Source of the DNA: an uncultured Clostridium sp.
GTDB lineage: Bacteria; Bacillota; Clostridia; TANB77; CAG-508
DNA length: 10,707 nt
NCBI GenBank assembly: GCA_947057505.1
Contig: CAMSEM010000040.1
Location: 1-10,707, forward strand
Direction: 5' to 3'
The first letter of the stretch is position 1. The number at the start of each line of letters is the position of its first letter. The notes beneath the pieces are model-generated. The model did no database searches, was not told the DNA's origin, and saw only the letters and a list, made by a program, of their open reading frames with translations. The position numbers were made by a program, and so were the translations under genes. Positions 6,449-10,707 of the stretch are shown piece by piece.

Positions 6449-7372
6449 ATGAAACAAGAAAATTTAAATAAAATACGAAGAAAAAATGCTATGATATATC
6501 CACTTTACAAAATGTTTTCATGGGATTTGTTATTCTTTTATAGTATAGAATTTTTATTTTGTATGATAACTAAACAAGTTACGGCAAGTCAACTATTAAT
6601 TGTTAATGGATTATACATGGTATTTAAAGTAATAGGACAAATACCAGCAGTAGCAATTACTGATTTTTTAGGCTCTTGCTCTTATTGCGTTGCCAGGAAT
6701 TTCTAGCATTATTCTAGCAAATCTTATTTTTGCGTTAGCCGATAATATAAAAGACATAGCAGGTCCCAACCTTTTATATGACTCAGTGGCAACAAAAGGT
6801 GGAGATGGACTGTATACAAAACTAGAAGCAAGAGGAGACAGCTGGTATTATTGGCTAGATGGAATAGCCTCTTTAATGGCAGGATACTTATTTGTAGTTA
6901 ATAATTATTTACCAATATTTATTTGTTTAGGATTTATTATTATTTCTACCATATTATCATTTGGATTTCATTAACTTATATTGCAAGCATGCTAATTACT
7001 GGAGTAATAGCAAGTTTCTTTACAGGAAATTTAGTAATTGCAATTATATTACTTATGTGTTCATCACAACAAATTATATCTGCAATATGGTACATATTAG
7101 AGGCAAAATATATTAAAAACTTTACTACCCCAGAAGTAAGAAATAGAATGGGATTTACTTATGAGTTTATTGCAGGAATAGGTGGAAGCATTATTACAAT
7201 ATTAGGTGGAATTTTATTAGATTACTTTAATATAGCAAATGCTTTTATAATAGCAGGATTAATTTCTTTAGCAATGATGACATTAACTCTAGACTATATG
7301 AGAACACGTTTTGGACTAAAACCAGAGCAATATAGAAAGGAAGATATTGAATTTGAGAAAATAACAAAGTAA
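6449..7372 (+). pseudogene. MFS transporter remnant with at least two frame breaks and probable internal deletions
   Basis: A good SD (AAAAAAGGA, 8 bases upstream) and the ATG at 6449 begin a membrane protein with two early helices (FFYSIEFLFCMIT; LLIVNGLYMVFKVIGQ) and AITDFLG, the position of the MFS motif-A loop. The frame then fails. A second frame resumes after a TAG at 6669-6671 with ALALIALPGISSIILANLIFALAD and runs to a TAA at 6972-6974. The original frame number resumes with ISLTYIASMLITG and runs to a TAA at 7370-7372, containing TTPEVRNRMGFTYEFIAGIGGSI and two final helices. The basic stretch of motif A after FLG, and the large central loop expected after the sixth helix, are both missing. 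All segments add up to only about 300 residues against about 400 for the family. These are therefore likely deletions with frame changes, not single-base errors. The substrate cannot be inferred. Confidence 0.75.
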
Positions 7373-7425
7373 AAAAATATATTTTTCGGGGGATACTTGA
7401 ATTTTTAAATTATCTAGTTTCCCTC

Positions 7426-7454
7426 TTGTTTCAAGAGAAATTTAGATGTATAAT
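7426..7454 (+). promoter_or_regulatory. Promoter for aspS
   Basis: TTGTTT (7426-7431), a 17-base spacer and a perfect TATAAT (7449-7454). The predicted start near 7461 leaves a leader of about 33 bases, too short for a T-box, and no T-box sequence is seen upstream. The -10 box overlaps an in-frame upstream ATG at 7446, so that ATG cannot be the translation start from this promoter. Confidence 0.6.
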
Positions 7455-7493
7455 AGAAACGTTAAAACAAGAATAATAAAAAGGAGAATCACC

Positions 7494-9260
7494 ATGTATA
7501 GAGACCATAATTGTGGAGAATTGAATATAAAAAATGTAGGAGAAGAAGTAAATTTAGCAGGTTGGGTACAAAAAATAAGAAACCTAGGCTCTATGATGTT
7601 TATAGATTTACGTGACCAATTTGGCATTACCCAAATTGTTATTTCAGCAGAAAATAAAAATATTGACCAAAATATTTTAAATAGTATTGTAACAGAATGT
7701 GTACTTGGAGTAAAAGGAAAAGTAATAGAGCGCTCTAACAAAAACTCTAAAATTGCTACTGGAGAAATTGAAATAGAAGCAACTAGTATTCAAATTTTAG
7801 GAAAATGTAAAAATGTATTACCTTTTGAAGTAAACTCAGAAAAAACAGGAGAAGTAAAAGAAGATTTAAGATTAGAATACCGCTTTTTAGATTTAAGAAA
7901 TGAAAAATTACATAACACTATTTTACTTCGTAGCCAAATTATGAAAACATTAAGAAATAAAATGGATGAATTAGGGTTTAGTGAAATACAAACTCCAATT
8001 TTAGCAAATTCTTCACCAGAGGGAGCAAGAGACTTTTTAGTGCCAAGTAGATTACATGCTGGCGAGTTTTATGCACTTCCACAAGCACCACAACAATTTA
8101 AACAATTGTTAATGGTTTCTGGTTTTGATAAATACTATCAAATAGCACCATGTTTTCGTGATGAAGACCCAAGAGCAGATAGAGCACCAGGAGAATTTTA
8201 TCAACTAGATTTTGAAATGAGTTTTGCTGAGCAAGAAGATGTTTTAAAAGTTTTAGCAGAAATTTTTACTACTGTTTTTAAAACACATACAGACTGGAAA
8301 GTAGATGAAGCACCTTTTGTACGTATTCCATACCTAGAAGCAATGGAAAAATACGGAAGTGATAAACCAGACCTAAGAAACCCATTAATTATACAAGATG
8401 TAACCGAAATATTTAAAAATGTAGAATTTAATGCTTTTAAAGGTAAAACAGTAAAAGCAATTGTTGTAGAAAATGGAGCTGAGCAAGGAAGAAAATTCTT
8501 TGATAGCATGACAGAGTTTGCTACAGAAGAAGTAGGAGCAAAAGGCTTAGCTTGGGTAAAAGTAGATAGCCAAAATGTACTTTCTGGTGGTATTTCAAAA
8601 TTTATCGATGAAGAAGTACAAAAACAATTACAAGATGCAATTGGTATGCAAGCAAATACAGCTGTGTTCTTTATGGCAGATGAGCTAAAAACAGTACAAA
8701 AAATTGCAGGAGCTATTAGAATAGAGTTAGGTAATAGACTAGATTTATTAGAAAAAAATGTATATAGACTATGCTATATAGTAGACTTTCCAATGTATGA
8801 ACTATCAGATGAAGGAACCATTGATTTTAATCATAATCCATTTTCAATGCCACAAGGCGGAATGGAAGCACTAACTACCAAAGACCCACTTGATATTTTA
8901 GCTTACCAATATGATGTAGTATGTAATGGTTATGAAGTAGCATCAGGAGCAGTTAGAAATCATGACCCAGAATTAATGGTAAAAGCATTTGAAATAGCAG
9001 GTTATAGCGAAGAAGAGGTAGAAACTAGATTTGGTGCCTTATATAACGCATTTCAATATGGAACACCACCACATGCAGGTGCTGCACCAGGGCTAGATAG
9101 AATGGTAATGCTTGTAGCAGATAGCAAAAATATTCGTGAAGTAATTGCATTCCCTAAAAATAAAAAAGCAAGAGATCTACTTATGAGAGCACCAAGTAAA
9201 GTAAGTGAAAAACAATTGCAAGATGTACATATTAAAGTAGTAGAAGAGGAAGAAAAATGA
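7494..9260 (+). CDS. aspS: Aspartate--tRNA ligase (AspRS), bacterial type
   Basis: This cytosolic class II synthetase charges tRNA-Asp using ATP and aspartate. I chose the ATG at 7494, not the in-frame ATG at 7446, because AAGGAG (7481-7486) lies 7 bases upstream and the promoter -10 overlaps 7446. The product is then 588 residues, normal for the bacterial enzyme. It has an OB-fold anticodon domain with GWVQKIRNLGSMMFIDLRD (23-41), SPEGARDF (174-181), motif 2 CFRDEDPRADR with Arg222, the bacterial GAD insertion (about 290-425) and motif 3 GLDR (533-536). Leu31, in RNLGS, is where E. coli has Leu30 and non-discriminating enzymes often have His, so it is probably specific for tRNA-Asp. HNPFSMPQGG and APGEFYQLDFEMSF resemble, from memory, the version common in Alphaproteobacteria. 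It follows the transporter remnant but has its own promoter. Confidence 0.97.
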   Translation: MYRDHNCGELNIKNVGEEVNLAGWVQKIRNLGSMMFIDLRDQFGITQIVISAENKNIDQNILNSIVTECVLGVKGKVIERSNKNSKIATGEIEIEATSIQILGKCKNVLPFEVNSEKTGEVKEDLRLEYRFLDLRNEKLHNTILLRSQIMKTLRNKMDELGFSEIQTPILANSSPEGARDFLVPSRLHAGEFYALPQAPQQFKQLLMVSGFDKYYQIAPCFRDEDPRADRAPGEFYQLDFEMSFAEQEDVLKVLAEIFTTVFKTHTDWKVDEAPFVRIPYLEAMEKYGSDKPDLRNPLIIQDVTEIFKNVEFNAFKGKTVKAIVVENGAEQGRKFFDSMTEFATEEVGAKGLAWVKVDSQNVLSGGISKFIDEEVQKQLQDAIGMQANTAVFFMADELKTVQKIAGAIRIELGNRLDLLEKNVYRLCYIVDFPMYELSDEGTIDFNHNPFSMPQGGMEALTTKDPLDILAYQYDVVCNGYEVASGAVRNHDPELMVKAFEIAGYSEEEVETRFGALYNAFQYGTPPHAGAAPGLDRMVMLVADSKNIREVIAFPKNKKARDLLMRAPSKVSEKQLQDVHIKVVEEEEK

Positions 9261-9273
9261 AATTTGGATTCAA

Positions 9274-9393
9274 ATGATGCTTGATAGAAATAACTTATTT
9301 CATATGTATGAAGAACAAACATCTAGAAATATTTACCATGATATTAAAGAAAAATATCTAAAGGAATTTGAGAAATTAAAAGAAAAAATATGA
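9274..9393 (+). CDS. Possible small protein, 39 residues
   Basis: Two consecutive ATGs (9274, 9277) open a frame of 39 codons ending at a TGA at 9391-9393. It begins 13 bases after the aspS stop. The predicted peptide is polar and helical (HMYEEQTSRN, then a Lys/Glu-rich end KEFEKLKEK). No family is recognised. There is no clear SD directly before the ATG, and the frame is open upstream into the end of aspS. It may instead be the tail of a lost longer gene or be translated by coupling with aspS. The amino-acid pattern looks more protein-like than random AT-rich sequence, but support is modest. Confidence 0.35.
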   Translation: MMLDRNNLFHMYEEQTSRNIYHDIKEKYLKEFEKLKEKI

Positions 9394-9399
9394 AACATA

Positions 9400-9437
9400 G
9401 AGAAGAGGTTGCAAAAAGCGATGAGCAACCTCTTCTC
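9400..9437 (+). terminator. Strong 13-bp hairpin between aspS and mnmA
   Basis: GAGAAGAGGTTGC (9400-9412) is the exact reverse complement of GCAACCTCTTCTC (9425-9437), with a 12-base loop. No T tract follows on either strand, so classical termination is doubtful. It ends 8 bases before the mnmA SD (AAGGA, 9446-9450). It may be a 3'-end stabiliser for aspS, a weak terminator, or a control element for mnmA: CTTC in the right arm can also pair with GAAG in the mnmA SD. Confidence 0.5.
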
Positions 9438-9457
9438 ATGAATGGAAGGAATAAAAA

Positions 9458-10552
9458 ATGAAGAAAAATAGAGTATTACTAGGTATGAGCGGAGGTGTAG
9501 ACAGCTCTGTTTCAGCAGTTTTACTAAAAGAAGCGGGCTATGATGTAATAGGAGCTACTATGAAATTGTGGGAAGATAAAAAGTGCCCTGAAATAGAAGG
9601 AGCATGTTGTTCTTTTAGTGCAACTTATGATGCCAAAAGAGTATGTGATAAAATAAAAATTCCACATTATACTTTAAACTGTGAAGAAGAATTTCAAACA
9701 CATGTCATCAATAATTTTATAAACTGCTATCAAAATTGTAAAACACCAAACCCTTGTATAGAATGTAATAAACACTTAAAATTTGGAGCTTTTTATCAAA
9801 AAGCATTAGAACTTGAGTGCAACTATATCGCAACAGGTCATTATGCAAAAGTAGAATTTATGGAAAAATATCAAAGCTATGTACTAAAAAAATCAAATGC
9901 GCAAAATAAAGACCAAACCTATTTTTTATACAGCATACCAAAAGAAGTATTACCTAAAATGCTATTTCCACTAGAAAACTTTAACAGCAAAGAAGAAATA
10001 AGAAAAATAGCAAAAGAACATGAATTAAAAGTTGCACAAAAAAAAGACAGCCAAGAAGTATGCTTCATACCAGACAATAACTATGCAAGATTTTTACAAG
10101 AAGAGGCTAAAATAAAGCCAAAAGAAGGTAATATTATTTTAACGGATGGAACAATTTTAGGAAAACATAAAGGGCTAATCTATTATACAGTAGGGCAAAG
10201 AAAAGGTCTTGGCATTGCCTATCCAGAGCCATTGTATGTTTTAAAATTAGATAAAGAAAAAAACGAAGTAATAGTTGGAACACAAGAAGAGCTATACCAA
10301 AAAGAATTATGTGCAAATGAGCTAAACTTTTTATTAGATATAGACTTATCAAAACCAATTGAAGTAATGGCAAAAATTCGTTACCGTGCACCAGAAGCAA
10401 AAGCAATTTTAACAATAGAAAAAGATAGCAATCAAAAGCAAATTGCGAAACTTACTTTTGAAGAACCACAAAGGGCCATAACACCAGGACAATCTGTGGT
10501 ATTTTACATAGAAGATGTAGTATTAGGTGGAGGAAAAATAATTACAACATAA
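9458..10552 (+). CDS. mnmA: tRNA-specific 2-thiouridylase MnmA
   Basis: MnmA adenylates U34 of tRNA-Lys, -Glu and -Gln and replaces its 2-oxygen with sulfur from a cysteine desulfurase relay. The 364-residue product is normal length. It has the PP-loop GMSGGVDSS (9-17) for ATP, and the catalytic pair Cys100 in NPCIECNK and Cys202 in SQEVCFIP, matching E. coli Cys102 and Cys199. DQTYFL lies in the tRNA-contact region. YYTVGQRKGLGI opens the central domain, and a C-terminal beta barrel ends with RAITPGQSVVFY. The SD AAGGA (9446-9450) is 7 bases before the ATG. A 13-bp hairpin precedes the SD, and no convincing promoter was found between aspS and this gene, so it may be co-transcribed with aspS. 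The gene is intact. Confidence 0.96.
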   Translation: MKKNRVLLGMSGGVDSSVSAVLLKEAGYDVIGATMKLWEDKKCPEIEGACCSFSATYDAKRVCDKIKIPHYTLNCEEEFQTHVINNFINCYQNCKTPNPCIECNKHLKFGAFYQKALELECNYIATGHYAKVEFMEKYQSYVLKKSNAQNKDQTYFLYSIPKEVLPKMLFPLENFNSKEEIRKIAKEHELKVAQKKDSQEVCFIPDNNYARFLQEEAKIKPKEGNIILTDGTILGKHKGLIYYTVGQRKGLGIAYPEPLYVLKLDKEKNEVIVGTQEELYQKELCANELNFLLDIDLSKPIEVMAKIRYRAPEAKAILTIEKDSNQKQIAKLTFEEPQRAITPGQSVVFYIEDVVLGGGKIITT

Positions 10553-10602
10553 GGATTTATAAGTAACTAATAGTGGCATTCTATTAACTAAAAAATAAAT
10601 GT

Positions 10603-10687
10603 AAGATTAATGTAGGCAAATATAAACTTAATCAAAAAGTGTCTAACTTTTTTGGTTCAGTTCAAAATGTCTACATTAATTTTTTTT
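10603..10687 (+). terminator. Long-stem intrinsic terminator after mnmA
   Basis: 10603-10618 pairs with 10668-10683 over 16 base pairs (two G-T), centred on the perfect ATTAATGTAG/CTACATTAAT. It is followed by and overlaps eight T residues (10680-10687). The loop is unusually large (49 bases) and contains a second hairpin, AAAAAGT/ACTTTTT (10634-10640 with 10646-10652). The T tract makes termination of mnmA transcripts plausible. Confidence 0.5.
10638..10663 (+). mobile_element. Possible solo IS3-family terminal repeat
   Basis: The minus strand reads TGAACTGAACCAAAAAAGTT then AGACAC. This resembles the terminal inverted repeats of IS3-family elements as I remember them (TGAAC..CCCCAAAAAGTTAGACAC). 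The orientation puts the element body to the left, but only about 85 bases separate it from mnmA and no opposite end or transposase is present. It would therefore be a residual end. The match is from memory and not verified. Confidence 0.3.
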
Positions 10688-10697
10688 GAAATTAGAT

Positions 10698-10707
10698 ATT
10701 GGAGAAA
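10698..10707 (+). promoter_or_regulatory. SD-like site at the window end
   Basis: GGAGAA (10701-10706) sits at the very end, after the mnmA terminator. It has the form of the SD sites used elsewhere here, so a rightward gene may start within about 10 bases beyond the window. No start codon is visible. Confidence 0.35.

Noticed and set aside
7389..7423. GGGATACT / AGTTTCCC imperfect inverted repeat as a terminator of the transporter remnant
   Set aside because: The stem is interrupted, with a mismatch and a large AT loop, and no T tract follows; not strong enough to list.
7446..7493. N-terminal extension of AspRS from the ATG at 7446
   Set aside because: The aspS promoter -10 overlaps it, no SD precedes it, the extra residues are unlike the family, and a strong SD sits 7 bases before 7494.
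7373..7493. T-box or other leader riboswitch ahead of aspS
   Set aside because: No T-box sequence or specifier structure is visible and the predicted leader is only about 33 bases.
9281..9309. TTGATA (9281-9286) as the -35 of an mnmA promoter
   Set aside because: No acceptable -10 lies 16-18 bases downstream.

Overview
The window reads as the chromosome of an AT-rich, low-GC Gram-positive bacterium, most likely an uncultured clostridial or related Firmicute. The signs are roughly 30% GC coding DNA, purine-rich Shine-Dalgarno (SD) sites of the AAGGAG type, sigma-A-like promoters with TATAAT boxes (several extended by TGN), and the style of the housekeeping proteins. The exact lineage cannot be set from sequence reading alone.

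Layout from left to right. (1) 1-140, minus strand: the start of a DEAH-box helicase gene (HrpA-like) whose reading frame breaks at Walker A; its promoter and SD are intact. (2) 444-889: a small coiled-coil protein gene split by a one-base frame change. (3) 1271-4717: a complete mfd (transcription-repair coupling factor). (4) 4813-5160, minus strand: an unrecognised 115-residue protein with its own extended -10 promoter, SD and intrinsic terminator. (5) 5412-6237: a TrmH/SpoU-family RNA methyltransferase, frame-shifted just before its last conserved motif. (6) 6449-7372: remains of an MFS transporter in three frame segments. (7) 7494-9260: complete aspS. (8) 9274-9393: a possible 39-residue ORF, then a strong hairpin. 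(9) 9458-10552: complete mnmA. (10) 10603-10687: a long-stem terminator whose loop holds a sequence resembling an IS3-family terminal repeat. An SD-like GGAGAA ends the window, so another gene probably starts just outside it.

The three intact long genes are core information-processing functions: Mfd clears stalled RNA polymerase and recruits excision repair, AspRS charges tRNA-Asp, and MnmA makes 2-thiouridine at U34 of Lys, Glu and Gln tRNAs. The methyltransferase, if functional, would also modify RNA. Each gene seems to have its own promoter or leader rather than sharing one tight operon.

The most notable pattern is that all frame disruptions lie in dispensable genes while the core genes are clean, which suggests ongoing gene decay more than random sequencing error. 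I found no CRISPR array, RNA gene, prophage or clear defence system. The best candidate for something undescribed is the self-contained minus-strand gene at 4813-5160.
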